Part shown: positions 1 to 7,626 of the stretch, piece after piece
Layout: each line of letters starts with the position of its first letter
Position numbering within the stretch: the stretch's first letter is position 1
From: DASXHZ01 sp036488085
GTDB lineage: Bacteria > Acidobacteriota > Thermoanaerobaculia > Gp7-AA8
Assembly (NCBI GenBank): GCA_036488085.1
Contig: DASXHZ010000105.1
Location: 1-19,356 of the forward strand
Length of the DNA: 19,356 nt
Reading direction: 5' to 3'
The notes under the pieces: model-generated
Told to the model about the DNA's origin: nothing
Databases searched by the model: none
Seen by the model: the letters and a program-made list of their open reading frames with translations, nothing else
Translations under genes and position numbers: made by a program

Positions 1-84
1 ACCCCGCAACCCCGCAACCCCGCAACCTCGTAACCTCGTAACCTCGTAACCCCGCAACCCCGCAACCCGCAACCCCGCAACCCG
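1..84. repeat. 9-bp minisatellite, left block
   Basis: A direct tandem array of the 9-mer CCCCGCAAC, with a run of three CCTCGTAAC variants and two 8-bp units (CCCGCAAC). It is cut by the window edge. The same unit family (CCCCGNAAC) reappears at about 512-582 on the other side of the four-helix-bundle gene. Its function is unknown. Confidence 0.85.
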
Positions 85-141
85 AGGTACACTCGCCACA
101 CCCACCTGAACGGCACGCCTCCCTGCGGCACCGAACACACA

Positions 142-564
142 ATGTCGCGTTTCGAAGAACTCGCTGCATTTCAGCGGGCAATGGATCTCGTCGAACACAT
201 TTACGAAACAACGGAACCCTTCCCACGCTCCGAGCAGTACGGCCTAACCTCTCAGATTCGCAGAGCGGCGATTTCTGTGATTAGCAATATCGCAGAGGGC
301 GAGGGGCGCCTCACGTCCGGTGAATGGCGACAGATGCTGAGTCACGCCAGAGGATCGCTTTTTGAAGTAGAGGCGCAGCTGCTAGCGGCTCGACGATTAC
401 AGTTTATCGACGACGACACGTTCACGAGGCTGAACGTCCAGGTGAAGAAGACCGGCGCCGCACTTTTCGGCCTAATCCGTTTCGTCCGCGCCCGCGAAAA
501 CCGACCCATCGCCAACCCCCGAACCCCCGAAACCCCGAACCCCCGTAACCCCGAAACCCCGTAA
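142..564 (+). CDS. Four helix bundle protein (S23 / 23S rRNA-intervening-sequence type)
   Basis: A 140-residue protein. Residues 1-120 match the four-helix-bundle family first named from 23S rRNA intervening sequences: an F-E-E-L-x-x-F-Q-x-A start, the L-T-S-Q-I-R-R-A-A-x-S-V-x-S-N-I-A-E-G stretch at about 45-65, and a late helix rich in Leu and Arg. No enzymatic activity is known for the family; members assemble as small oligomers. Residues 123-140 (IANPRTPETPNPRNPETP) are not part of the fold; they are translation of the 9-bp minisatellite that follows, so the natural C-terminus has been extended into repeat DNA. The first in-frame ATG is used, and no clear Shine-Dalgarno sequence precedes it. 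No rRNA is nearby, so this is a free-standing chromosomal copy. The family assignment is secure; the role is not. Confidence 0.85.
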   Translation: MSRFEELAAFQRAMDLVEHIYETTEPFPRSEQYGLTSQIRRAAISVISNIAEGEGRLTSGEWRQMLSHARGSLFEVEAQLLAARRLQFIDDDTFTRLNVQVKKTGAALFGLIRFVRARENRPIANPRTPETPNPRNPETP

Positions 565-582
565 CCCCGAAACCCCGTAACC
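512..582. repeat. 9-bp minisatellite, right block
   Basis: Tandem units of CCCCGAAAC, CCCCGTAAC and CCCCGAAC, the same family as at 1-84. The block overlaps the last 16 or so codons of the four-helix-bundle gene and continues past its stop to within 40 nt of the next start codon. The unit is a multiple of three, so expansion lengthens the protein without shifting frame. Confidence 0.85.
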
Positions 583-602
583 GTTTACATCAAATCCGCG
601 CC

Positions 603-608
603 TACAAT
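603..608 (+). promoter_or_regulatory. Candidate -10 hexamer for the diguanylate cyclase gene
   Basis: TACAAT lies 12 nt before the ATG at 621, and the sequence between them has no purine-rich ribosome binding site. TTTACA at 584-589 is too close (13 nt) to be an ideal -35. If used, the transcript would have almost no leader. Confidence 0.3.
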
Positions 609-620
609 CCTGCCAACCCC

Positions 621-2888
621 ATGTCTCGCAGCTTCATCTTCCGCGCGATCCAGGCGGCCACGGTGGCGATTGCCACGTTCGTTGCGGCTTGGTCGTTTGC
701 GACCGATACACCAGCGGCGCTGCAAGGCGCAGCGTTCTTTGCGGCTCTGGTGTGCATCGCGTCGCTGCTGCGGATCGAGGCGGGGGAGGGGTCGATCGGG
801 TTCGAGGCGCCGGTCGTGTTCTCGGCGATCATCATCTTCCACGACTCTACGGTCGTTGGACTTCTCGCCTTCGCCGGCGGCCTCGGATACGCGGCGTACC
901 GCGCGATCCAGCAGAAAAAACTGTCGTTCGACCTCATCGTCGGCGCCGCGCAGCTTGCCGTCACGTACGGCCTCGTCGCGCTGCTCTACTCATCCGCCGT
1001 CGACCGCACGGCGCCGTGGGCGGCGAAAGTCTCCGGCTACGTCCTGCTGCTGGTCGGCTACCTCGTCGCATCGATCGTCATCGTCTGGATCAGGCGATGG
1101 GCGGAGGGGGAATCGGCGTCGTTCGACCTCCGCCGCATGATGCTGACGCAGGGGCGCGCCGTCCTGCTGCTCAGCGCCGTCGTCGCCATCGAAGTGATGT
1201 CGTGGAACGCGTATCACTACGCCGGCGCCGCGATCGGCTTCCTCCCCGTTCTTCTCGTCGCGTACGCGATGCGCAATGAAGCCGAGGGGGCGATGCAGAA
1301 CAGTGAGCTCGTGCGGAGGAATCGCGAGCTCTCGCTGCTCACCGAAAGCTCCACGCACATTCTGTCGGCGGAAGACGACCAGGAGACGCTGCGGCGGCTC
1401 ATGTCGCTGCTGTCGAAGCTCGCGAAAATGAAGGCGTGCGCGGTCGTGACGTGGGAGGCGAATCCCGATGTCCCCGCCACCGTGTATCGCTTCGGCGAGT
1501 GCCAGCCGAGCGATCAGGAGATCCTCCGCTGGGTCGACTCGGCCGGCTTCGCGCAGTCGGCGCCGAGCCGCGCGTTCATCTTCCGCGACGAGCAGCGCCG
1601 CTTTCCGCTCTCCGAAGGCTCGGCGTTGCAGGTGCTCATCGGAATCCAGACCCCCGAGGTCATTTACGGGATTCTCATTTTTGAGAGCGAGGAGCTGTCG
1701 ATCCTGAAGACGGGCTCGCTCAATTTATTGACGCTGGCCGTCAACCAGACCGCGCTCGCGTTGCAGGACCAACTGCTGCGCCGCGAGATGCGCGAGAAGA
1801 CGACGCAGCTCGAGACGCAGGCCGCCACGACGTCGACGATCCTCGGCGTCGCCACCTCGCTCATCGGCGCGTTCGACATCGACGGCGCGCTGACCCGCAT
1901 CGCACACGCCATCCGCACCGCCCTCGGCTTCGAGGTGGTCGTCTTCGGATTGACCGACCCGAAGCGCGGCGACTATGTCCGCCGTGCCCATGCAGGGCTC
2001 GATGACGTCTGGGAGGAGCTGAAGAAGAAGCGCGTCCCGTCGAACGAGATCAACGAGTTCTTCATCCCCGACTTCCGCGTCTCGAACTCGTACTACATCT
2101 CGCATTCCGCGCTGCGGCAGGCGGAGCACGACTTCGTCATCGCGGAGGAGCGCGCGGCGACGTCGGATGACTGGCACGAGAACGACATGCTGCTCGTCCC
2201 GCTTTCCGCCGGCGATCAGGCCCTCGGGTACCTCTCCGTCCGCGAGCCGAACGACAACCGCGTGCCGTCGATCGAGAAGGTGCAGACGCTCGAGATTTTC
2301 GCGGCGCAGGCAGTGACGGCGCTGCAGTCGTCGCGCTACGTCGAAGAGATCAAGCGCCTCACGCACATCGACGCCCTCACGCCGGCGTACAACCACCGCT
2401 ACTTCCAGGAAGCGCTGGGCAAGGAGATCCACCGCCACTCGCGCAACGGCCGCGAGTTCGCGCTCGCGATTCTCGACATCGACAACTTCAAGCGGATCAA
2501 CGACACGTTCGGTCACCCGGTCGGCGACGAGATCCTCAAGGGGCTGGTGGAGGAGTTGATGCGCAACGCGCGCGACAGCGACATCGTGGCGCGGTACGGC
2601 GGCGAGGAGTTCGCGATCATCTTCCCCGAGACGCCGCTCGTCGCGGCGCGCGAGGCGACAAACCGTTTCCGCGAGCTGATCGAGAGCCGCCAGTTCGCAA
2701 TCCCCGCCCTCGGCCGGAACCTGCAGATCACGGTGTCGGTCGGCGTCGCGATCTACCCGCGCGACGGCGTGAATAGCGCCGATCTCATCGCGCGCGCCGA
2801 CGAAGCGCTCTACTTTGCGAAGAAAAACGGCAAGAATCAGGTCGCGCTCGCGGCCGATTCGCTCAGTAGCGGCAATCTTGCACTGTAA
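621..2888 (+). CDS. Membrane diguanylate cyclase with GAF-like sensor regions and GGDEF domain
   Basis: A 755-residue predicted inner-membrane enzyme that makes cyclic di-GMP from two GTP. Residues 1-216 form a block of about seven hydrophobic helices, possibly a MASE-like sensor. Residues 230-385 and 400-570 look like two GAF-type domains joined by helices (about 380-402 is coiled-coil-like). The GGDEF domain spans about 577-745: it opens with D-A-L-T-P-A-Y-N-H-R-Y-F, has D619-I-D as the metal-binding region, the active-site signature G660-G-E-E-F664, and an intact RxxD inhibitory site (R651-D654) five residues upstream, so product inhibition is expected. There is no EAL or HD-GYP domain. 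The start is the first ATG after the minisatellite; it lacks a Shine-Dalgarno and has a TACAAT box 12 nt upstream. The signal sensed is unknown. Confidence 0.92.
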   Translation: MSRSFIFRAIQAATVAIATFVAAWSFATDTPAALQGAAFFAALVCIASLLRIEAGEGSIGFEAPVVFSAIIIFHDSTVVGLLAFAGGLGYAAYRAIQQKKLSFDLIVGAAQLAVTYGLVALLYSSAVDRTAPWAAKVSGYVLLLVGYLVASIVIVWIRRWAEGESASFDLRRMMLTQGRAVLLLSAVVAIEVMSWNAYHYAGAAIGFLPVLLVAYAMRNEAEGAMQNSELVRRNRELSLLTESSTHILSAEDDQETLRRLMSLLSKLAKMKACAVVTWEANPDVPATVYRFGECQPSDQEILRWVDSAGFAQSAPSRAFIFRDEQRRFPLSEGSALQVLIGIQTPEVIYGILIFESEELSILKTGSLNLLTLAVNQTALALQDQLLRREMREKTTQLETQAATTSTILGVATSLIGAFDIDGALTRIAHAIRTALGFEVVVFGLTDPKRGDYVRRAHAGLDDVWEELKKKRVPSNEINEFFIPDFRVSNSYYISHSALRQAEHDFVIAEERAATSDDWHENDMLLVPLSAGDQALGYLSVREPNDNRVPSIEKVQTLEIFAAQAVTALQSSRYVEEIKRLTHIDALTPAYNHRYFQEALGKEIHRHSRNGREFALAILDIDNFKRINDTFGHPVGDEILKGLVEELMRNARDSDIVARYGGEEFAIIFPETPLVAAREATNRFRELIESRQFAIPALGRNLQITVSVGVAIYPRDGVNSADLIARADEALYFAKKNGKNQVALAADSLSSGNLAL

Positions 2889-2920
2889 CCAGTCACAGAA
2901 GCCGACTAATCGAATACACC

Positions 2921-2983
2921 TGTTAGGGACGAAGTTGCGTCTGTTAGGGACGCGCGTGCGGCGGTTCGGGACGCATTGTGAAC
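2921..2983. repeat. Three 21-bp direct repeats
   Basis: Three consecutive 21-bp units begin TGTTAGGGACG (2921), TGTTAGGGACG (2942) and GGTTCGGGACG (2963). The first two share their first 11 bases exactly; the second halves diverge. They lie directly after the diguanylate cyclase stop. They could be a small minisatellite or an array of binding sites; nothing here decides. Confidence 0.65.
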
Positions 2984-3235
2984 GCGGAAGCCGCAAAGTG
3001 TGAGGTAGATCGGGACGACAACATTGGTTCTCAATTCAAACTATCGGGATATGGTTTCGAACCAGCGAGCTAGGAAGTTAAGCTCGGTGTCTTCCGGACG
3101 AAGCTGTATCTCCCTCGTTACTAACTTAGTGGTTAGGATATCTAGGCTGCCGGTATCGGTTCGAAGCACACCGTCCGCGAACACAAACTTTCTGGTTAGG
3201 AACACGAACTCTCTTGTTCTGGTACCATTCACAAT
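2984..3235. other. Non-coding gap with imperfect palindrome before the wHTH gene
   Basis: No convincing gene is seen; short ORFs here lack coding character, and the stretch is A/T-richer than its surroundings. GGTTAGGA-like words recur (about 3131 and 3194), loosely echoing the 21-bp repeats. An imperfect palindrome (GAACACGA / TCTTGTTC, 3200-3219, one mismatch, 4-nt loop) ends 16 nt before the ATG at 3236. It is a plausible operator for the downstream DNA-binding-type protein, but unproven. Confidence 0.35.
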
Positions 3236-3601
3236 ATGACCGACGCCGTGCAACGCGTCATCGAGGATGGCGGGCAACTTCAGCAACTCCGCGCGCGACT
3301 GCTCGAGATCGACGCCGAGCGTACGCGCCTCCAGGACGAGATCACCGCGTGCATGCAGCGCATCGCGGCGACCACCGGCGGCGTCGTTCCGCCGCCCGCC
3401 AACACACCGCTCGCGCAGCAGATCCTCTGGCTCCTCAAGACGCACCGCGGTCTCGCCCTCTCTCCCGCCGACGTAGCGCAGAAACTCAGCCTCGGGCGCA
3501 CGAACGAGATCGAGAACATCCGCGTCCACCTCTCCCGCATGCGGGAGAAAGGCTGGATCAAACGCGTCGCGCACGGGCGCTACGAGGCATTCCCGGAGTA
3601 G
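3236..3601 (+). CDS. Small coiled-coil / winged-helix protein
   Basis: A 121-residue soluble protein. Residues 8-45 are a charged heptad-like helix (LQQLRARLLEIDAERTRLQ), a likely dimerising coiled coil. After a Pro-rich linker (50-58), residues 60-118 have the pattern of a winged helix: an A-Q-Q-I-L-W-L-L-K helix, a helix-turn-helix with L-S-P-A-D-V-A-Q-K-L and E-I-E-N-I-R-V-H-L-S-R-M-R-E-K-G-W-I, then a wing ending V-A-H-G-R-Y-E-A-F. This resembles small MarR- or replication-initiator-like wHTH folds, but I cannot name a family. No Shine-Dalgarno is visible; TACCAT lies 7 nt before the ATG and a palindrome just before that, which would suit autoregulation. Inferred role: DNA-binding regulator. 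Confidence 0.65.
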   Translation: MTDAVQRVIEDGGQLQQLRARLLEIDAERTRLQDEITACMQRIAATTGGVVPPPANTPLAQQILWLLKTHRGLALSPADVAQKLSLGRTNEIENIRVHLSRMREKGWIKRVAHGRYEAFPE

Positions 3602-3626
3602 CTCTACTCGGCGATGCCGCTTCTCG

Positions 3627-3719
3627 ACTTCTTACTTCTTCCCTCGAACCTCGAACTTCGAACCTCAATCCCGAAAGGTGAAGTTCGAGGTTCGAGGTTC
3701 GAATGAAGAATCAAGAAGT
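3627..3719. repeat. Long inverted repeat (CTCGAACCT family)
   Basis: An 18-bp perfect inverted pair (3642-3659 with 3680-3697) surrounds a 20-nt loop. Outer arms ACTTCTT (3627) and AAGAAGT (3713) extend it across a short insertion. The arms are built from a short TTCGAGG/CCTCGAA tandem motif. It fills the gap between the wHTH gene and the amidohydrolase, where it could end transcription or be a mobile palindrome remnant. No T-tract follows, so a classical terminator is not supported. Confidence 0.75.
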
Positions 3720-3731
3720 GAGCACGGCCGG

Positions 3732-3737
3732 GATAAT
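3732..3737 (+). promoter_or_regulatory. Candidate -10 hexamer for the amidohydrolase gene
   Basis: GATAAT lies 9 nt before the ATG at 3747, with only pyrimidine-rich sequence between, so no ribosome binding site is visible. It starts 12 nt after the inverted repeat. Confidence 0.35.
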
Positions 3738-3746
3738 CTATCCCCC

Positions 3747-5036
3747 ATGCATCGTCCGCTCGTCCTCCTCCTGCTCGCTCTCGCTCCGTCCGCCTTCGCG
3801 CAAACGCCTGCCCAAACAATAGACCAGCGCATCGATAGCGAGTTGCCGTCGCTACTCACTACGTACAAGACCCTGCACGAAGCCCCCGAGTTGTCGAAGC
3901 AGGAGGCGAAGTCCTCCGCCATGCTCGCCGCCCGGCTGCGCGAGCTCGGCTACGAAGTCGCGTATCCCGTCGGCAAGTACGAAGATCCGAGCGCGACCTG
4001 CTACGGCATCGTTGCAGTGATGAAGAACGGCAAAGGCCCGACGGTCCTCATCCGCAGCGACATGGACGCGCTGCCGGTGACCGAGCAGACCGGCCTCGAG
4101 TACGCCTCGAAGACCGCCGGCGTGATGCACGCCTGCGGGCACGACATCCACATGACGACGCTGCTTGGCACCGCCAAGATCCTCGCCGACACGAAGTCGC
4201 AGTGGCACGGTACGGCGATGCTCGTCGCGCAGCCGGCCGAGGAGGTGGTTGCCGGCGCCGCGGGAATGCTCCGCGACAACATGTACGAGCGCTTCGGCAA
4301 ACCCGACTACGCGATCGCGCTGCACGACTCGCCGCTGATTCCGGCAGGGAGCATCGGCGTCGTCAGCGGCTTCATGATGTCGAGCAGCGACTCGGTCAAC
4401 GTGACCATCCGCGGCGTCGGCGGCCACGGCGCGAACCCGCAGCTCGCCAAAGACCCGATCGTGATCGCCTCGGAATTCGTCGTCCAACTGCAGACCATCG
4501 CGAGCCGCGAGCGCTCCCCGCAGGACCCGGTCGTCGTGACCGTCGGCTCCTTCCACGCCGGCACGAAGCGCAACATCATCCCCGACGAAGCGAAACTCCA
4601 GCTCACCGTCCGCACCTACAAACCCGAGGTACGCGAGCACGTCCTCGCCGCGATCGCCCGCATCGCCAAAGGCGTCGCCATGGCCGCCGGCGCCCCCGAG
4701 CCGATCATCGAGGAAGTGAAGACCGAGCACTCCGAGGCCAGCTACAACGACCCCGCGCTCGCGTCCCGTCTCACCTCCGCGCTCCGCAAATCCCTCGGCG
4801 ACAAGAACGTCCCCGACTTCCCCCCGCTCATGGTCAGCGAAGACTTCCCCCGCTTCTCCCTCGGCAACACCATCCCCAGCGTCATGTTCCACCTCGGCGC
4901 CGCCGACCCCGCGAAACTCGCGTCCGGCGCTACCATCGCCGGGCTGCACTCTTCCGGTTTCGCGCCGGTCCCCGAGCCCACTTTACGCACCGGCATCAAG
5001 GCGGAGGTGGTGATGGCGGAGGAGTTGTTGAGGTAG
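3747..5036 (+). CDS. Exported M20-family amidohydrolase (hippurate hydrolase / N-acyl amino acid deacylase type)
   Basis: A 429-residue metallopeptidase-fold enzyme that should hydrolyse an amide bond of an N-acylated amino acid or small peptide. Family signatures are clear: R-S-D-M-D-A-L-P (103-110), the metal site H128-A-C130-G-H-D, Q-P-A-E-E (162-166), a L-H-D-S-P substrate/metal segment (192-196), the S-E-D-F segment (364-367), and H401 in G-L-H-S-S-G-F-A-P. The dimerisation domain lies at about 205-320. Residues 1-19 are a signal peptide (LVLLLLALAPSAFAQ, cleavage after AFA), so it acts in the periplasm or outside. A longer reading frame from 3678 would place 23 repeat-derived residues before this signal, so 3747 is chosen. 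The substrate cannot be told from sequence. Confidence 0.92.
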   Translation: MHRPLVLLLLALAPSAFAQTPAQTIDQRIDSELPSLLTTYKTLHEAPELSKQEAKSSAMLAARLRELGYEVAYPVGKYEDPSATCYGIVAVMKNGKGPTVLIRSDMDALPVTEQTGLEYASKTAGVMHACGHDIHMTTLLGTAKILADTKSQWHGTAMLVAQPAEEVVAGAAGMLRDNMYERFGKPDYAIALHDSPLIPAGSIGVVSGFMMSSSDSVNVTIRGVGGHGANPQLAKDPIVIASEFVVQLQTIASRERSPQDPVVVTVGSFHAGTKRNIIPDEAKLQLTVRTYKPEVREHVLAAIARIAKGVAMAAGAPEPIIEEVKTEHSEASYNDPALASRLTSALRKSLGDKNVPDFPPLMVSEDFPRFSLGNTIPSVMFHLGAADPAKLASGATIAGLHSSGFAPVPEPTLRTGIKAEVVMAEELLR

Positions 5037-5096
5037 GGGGGCATCTCTTCGCTTATGACGATAAAGTTCTTGCGTGCTGCGTGGAGGTGTTGATGC

Positions 5097-5744
5097 ATGG
5101 ACATCATTCCATTCCTTCGTAATGAGTGGCGAAATCTGTCGGCCGCACCTTTCTCATTCATAACGCTCGCCACCGCGTCGTCGGCACTGGCGTATAGCGT
5201 TGCGAGATGGCGATACGAGGGGCTGCTCTCCATCCTCCGCGAGCGTATTCAGTCGCGAGACGATCGGATCGACGCTAAAGACGAGCAGCTCGACGAATAC
5301 CGACAGAAGCTTGACCTTTCGGCGCCTGGCCGTGGACCTTCAGGTGCTGCTCTAAGCCGTCAGTCTGATGAACTTCTACAACAGCGTACGCTCGTGCTGG
5401 TAAGAGACCTGCGCGAATTTATTGCGCGAAGAGAACAAGAGGATCGTGCCTCCACCGAAAGGGAGTTTAGGACTCGCGCCTCGACGCAGGCTGATACGAT
5501 CGAGTCCGATGCTTTCGCGGACAGGACACGCGCGCTTCTCGCGCGTTCGCGTTCGCGGACACAGGAATATGACGAACGCTTCAAGGTAGAGGCGATTCTA
5601 TTGCGGGACGAGCTTCGGGCGCGTCTGCCGAATCGTATGGCGACAAATGGCATGCTCGATTCTTCATTCGAGCATCCGGTGAACTTTTTTTGTTACCGTG
5701 AAGTCGCCGATGAACTGGAAAAAATGGCGCGGTTACTAGTTTGA
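5097..5744 (+). CDS. Membrane-anchored coiled-coil protein of unknown function
   Basis: 215 residues. I do not recognise a family. Visible: a probable single membrane helix at about 18-36 (SFITLATASSALAYSVARW), followed by a charged coiled-coil segment at about 41-74 (RERIQSRDDRIDAKDEQLDEY), a Gly/Pro/Ser break, and a long Arg/Glu-rich helical region (92-175). The end of about 40 residues is more globular (HPVNFFCYREVADELEKM). The tail is therefore predicted cytoplasmic and helical. GGAGG at 5083-5087 is a usable ribosome binding site for the ATG at 5097, or less likely for the one at 5093. The gene is a single transcription unit, ends just before the first repeat copy of the island, and has less GC-biased codons than the genes to its left, suggesting acquired DNA. 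Confidence 0.6.
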   Translation: MDIIPFLRNEWRNLSAAPFSFITLATASSALAYSVARWRYEGLLSILRERIQSRDDRIDAKDEQLDEYRQKLDLSAPGRGPSGAALSRQSDELLQQRTLVLVRDLREFIARREQEDRASTEREFRTRASTQADTIESDAFADRTRALLARSRSRTQEYDERFKVEAILLRDELRARLPNRMATNGMLDSSFEHPVNFFCYREVADELEKMARLLV

Positions 5745-5810
5745 TCTAACGCTTATTTAAGTCTCCGAACAGGGGGGATCGTACGTGTGTGAGGAAGTGG
5801 ACGAGCGAAG

Positions 5811-6346
5811 GGGAGTGACGGGCAACACCTTTGCTCTTCGAGAGGGAGGCGCAACTCCAATACAGAGGCGGGTGAAAACCGAGCGTCGACAGCTGACGAG
5901 CAAGCAGCGCGCGACTTTCCGAAACGTCTGAGCCCCCGCTCGGACGATACCGACCTGTTGAGACGCGAGAACGCCTTCCTACATGAGCGGCAACGCCGCC
6001 CAGAGCCGAACTCATCCGGACACAGGCGCTTCGCTTCGCAAGCGTAGTGACGGCGCGCTGCTTTGCAGCGTGAGCAGTCCGTCGTTCCAACCGATCCACG
6101 CCGCAAGGCGGCGCAACACGCCACCTCGTCCACTGCGAATCGATGCTGCCCCTCCACCAGCGGACCGCGCGACAGCGTGTACGATTCGGTGCATCTTCGG
6201 CCGACCGACGGCGCGAGACGCTTTCGGGCAATCGGTGGATCTCGGCTTCGACTCGATGACCTTCCGCATCTTTCGCTGCCACGCCTCAGTGCCGAGGTAG
6301 ATCCCATTTTCGAGCGTGTCCCACAGCGCCGCCGTTGGGCAGCGCA
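5811..6346 (-). mobile_element. Internally deleted RAYT element copy (copy A)
   Basis: A degenerate relative of the intact element at 10423-11754. The end GGCAACACCTTTG (5821) corresponds to GGGGTCACACCTTCG. It is followed by the shared body with the hairpin at 5925-5946 (arms CGTCTGAGC and GCTCGGACG, loop CCCC), then 'catgagcggcaacgccgcc', then transposase 3' sequence. About 120 bp between body and transposase tail and all of the transposase 5' half are missing; homology stops near 6346. Confidence 0.75.
6012..6346 (-). pseudogene. Remnant of REP-associated tyrosine transposase (C-terminal part only)
   Basis: Reading the minus strand from about 6326 gives LWDTLENGIYLGTEAWQRK then MRKVIESKPRST, which aligns with residues 189-289 of the intact transposase at 10650-11609 (LWDKLANGIYLGTEAWRKK). 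The frame is open to the TGA at 6012-6014, which truncates the protein about 29 residues before the intact C-terminus. The catalytic half, with the His-x-His and Tyr motifs, is absent, so the fragment is inactive. Similarity upstream fades at about 6346. The DnaA-like helix-turn-helix part survives. Confidence 0.8.
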
Positions 6347-6447
6347 GCCGACATCAAGTTAGCCGGGGGAGACATGTGCATTAAGAGGGTAGGGTTTTGC
6401 CCTTCCCGCGCCACTCCTGTATTAAAGCTAGTAGTTCGGGAGGGACG

Positions 6448-7398
6448 ATGAACAAGTACCTCGTGGCCTTAGAGTTAGATGCGCTGGCTTCGGAGGGCCA
6501 GTTACTCCGAGAAGTAACGTTTACAGATAACGTCGATCGTGTCCGCGTATGGCTCGCCCGCTCACGTGACGTGATAGCGCTCGTCTTACCGGAAAACTCT
6601 CGGCTCCTAAAAGAATTTGATGAAACACATGATCTCTTTCTAAAGAAGGGGCTAAATACGCTACCGCCTACGGCGTTGATGGTCATTCACTCCGCGTCAA
6701 CCATCAATCGAGCCAGACGCGACGACGCGCTGGCAGCAGAGCTTCGTGACGAAATGAATTCGATAGCTCTACAGACATATAGCAACTCGTTACCGTTTCG
6801 TGCCACAATTGGCTTACTCGCGCTTACGGCCGGCTTTGCAATTTTGGGCGTGTTTCAATTGAATAATTTCAAAGTTGATGTGCGCGAACGGGCCGAGACA
6901 GCGGCTAGGAAGGCTGAGCAAGAGATCGAACAGCAGAAAGTGATTGCCTCCAAAGCGATCTCTGCGATCAGTGTTGACGCACGCCAAGAAGTGGAGCGGC
7001 AACTTAAGTCCGAGCTCCAATCCCACGTTACCGACACTAAGCGGGGCATCACGGTGGCCGCCCAATCATACATTGATGATCTGAAGCGTCAGAAAGCGCC
7101 TGAACTTGAGGCTGCCTTGCTTGTCTCTCGCATGAATCTGGAGGGTCTAAGAAAACAGCTCCTCGACACACAACAGAGGTTAGCGCAAGTTGAAGAGAAG
7201 TCTAATACGCTAAAGCGTGGACTTGACCAGATGCGAAAGGTGACCGCTGGATCGTCGATCCTTGATAAGCTTAGTGCATTTTTAGATCGCTCGCGGGGCT
7301 ATGTGGCTGGCGAGATCGTCGCAATCGCATGTGCGCTGTTACTTGCGCTATTCGCCACCTGTTTTAGTGTCTACAAACTTCGAAGGGCCAGATGGTAG
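6448..7398 (+). CDS. Two-helix membrane protein with long coiled coil, unknown function
   Basis: 316 residues. N-terminal domain 1-115 opens M-N-K-Y-L-V-A-L-E-L-D and contains two further hydrophobic strands (RDVIALVLP, TALMVIHS), suggesting a small alpha/beta fold, possibly ferredoxin-like; I cannot assign it. A membrane helix follows at about 118-138 (IGLLALTAGFAILGVF), then a long Gln/Lys/Glu-rich coiled coil at 145-265, and a second membrane helix at about 286-308. Both termini are probably on the same side, with the coiled coil on the other. An in-frame ATG 51 nt earlier is rejected because GGGAGGGACG directly precedes the ATG at 6448. Codons are visibly A/T-richer than in flanking chromosomal genes. 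The stop is followed within 5 nt by repeat copy B. It is likely acquired cargo, function unknown. Confidence 0.65.
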   Translation: MNKYLVALELDALASEGQLLREVTFTDNVDRVRVWLARSRDVIALVLPENSRLLKEFDETHDLFLKKGLNTLPPTALMVIHSASTINRARRDDALAAELRDEMNSIALQTYSNSLPFRATIGLLALTAGFAILGVFQLNNFKVDVRERAETAARKAEQEIEQQKVIASKAISAISVDARQEVERQLKSELQSHVTDTKRGITVAAQSYIDDLKRQKAPELEAALLVSRMNLEGLRKQLLDTQQRLAQVEEKSNTLKRGLDQMRKVTAGSSILDKLSAFLDRSRGYVAGEIVAIACALLLALFATCFSVYKLRRARW

Positions 7399-7402
7399 GT
7401 CG

Positions 7403-7626
7403 GGGGGAGTGACGGGGTCACACCTTCGTTCTTCGCGATCTGGGAGTTGCAACGCCAACCGCCGGCGGTAAAACGAAGCGCCGACGACTCACGAGCGACA
7501 AGAGCGCGACTTTCGGAAGTATCTGAGCCCTCGCCCGGACGGTTCTGTCCTGTCAAGACGCGGGGCGCGTCCCCGCATGAGCGGCAACGCCACCTCGCTC
7601 GAAAGTGTCAGGGGATATCGTTCGGC
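7403..7626 (-). mobile_element. RAYT-family repeat, copy B
   Basis: Contains the terminal motif GGGGTCACACCTTCG (7414) and the body with a degenerate hairpin (TCTGAGC / GCCCGGA, 7522-7539), 'catgagcggcaacgcc', and the tail 'gtcaggggatatcgttcggcg'. No transposase sequence remains. It begins directly after the stop codon of the preceding gene and abuts copy C. Confidence 0.75.

Noticed and set aside
1..84. Telomere-like CCCCNAAC array
   Set aside because: The same unit occurs internally at 512-582 and there is no terminal hairpin; it is an ordinary minisatellite.
1725..2996. 423-aa minus-strand ORF opposite the diguanylate cyclase
   Set aside because: It is a high-GC antisense shadow of GGDEF/GAF codons: an Arg/Val/Asp-rich composition with no domain. 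Its N-terminus reads the 21-bp repeats.
3852..4949. 365-aa minus-strand ORF opposite the amidohydrolase
   Set aside because: Gly/Asp/Val/Arg-rich antisense reading of a clearly real M20 gene; no recognisable motif.
5753..6307. 184-aa and 178-aa minus-strand ORFs across copy A
   Set aside because: They are out of frame with the transposase remnant and run across the repeat body; their sequence is low-complexity Arg/Ser/Pro.
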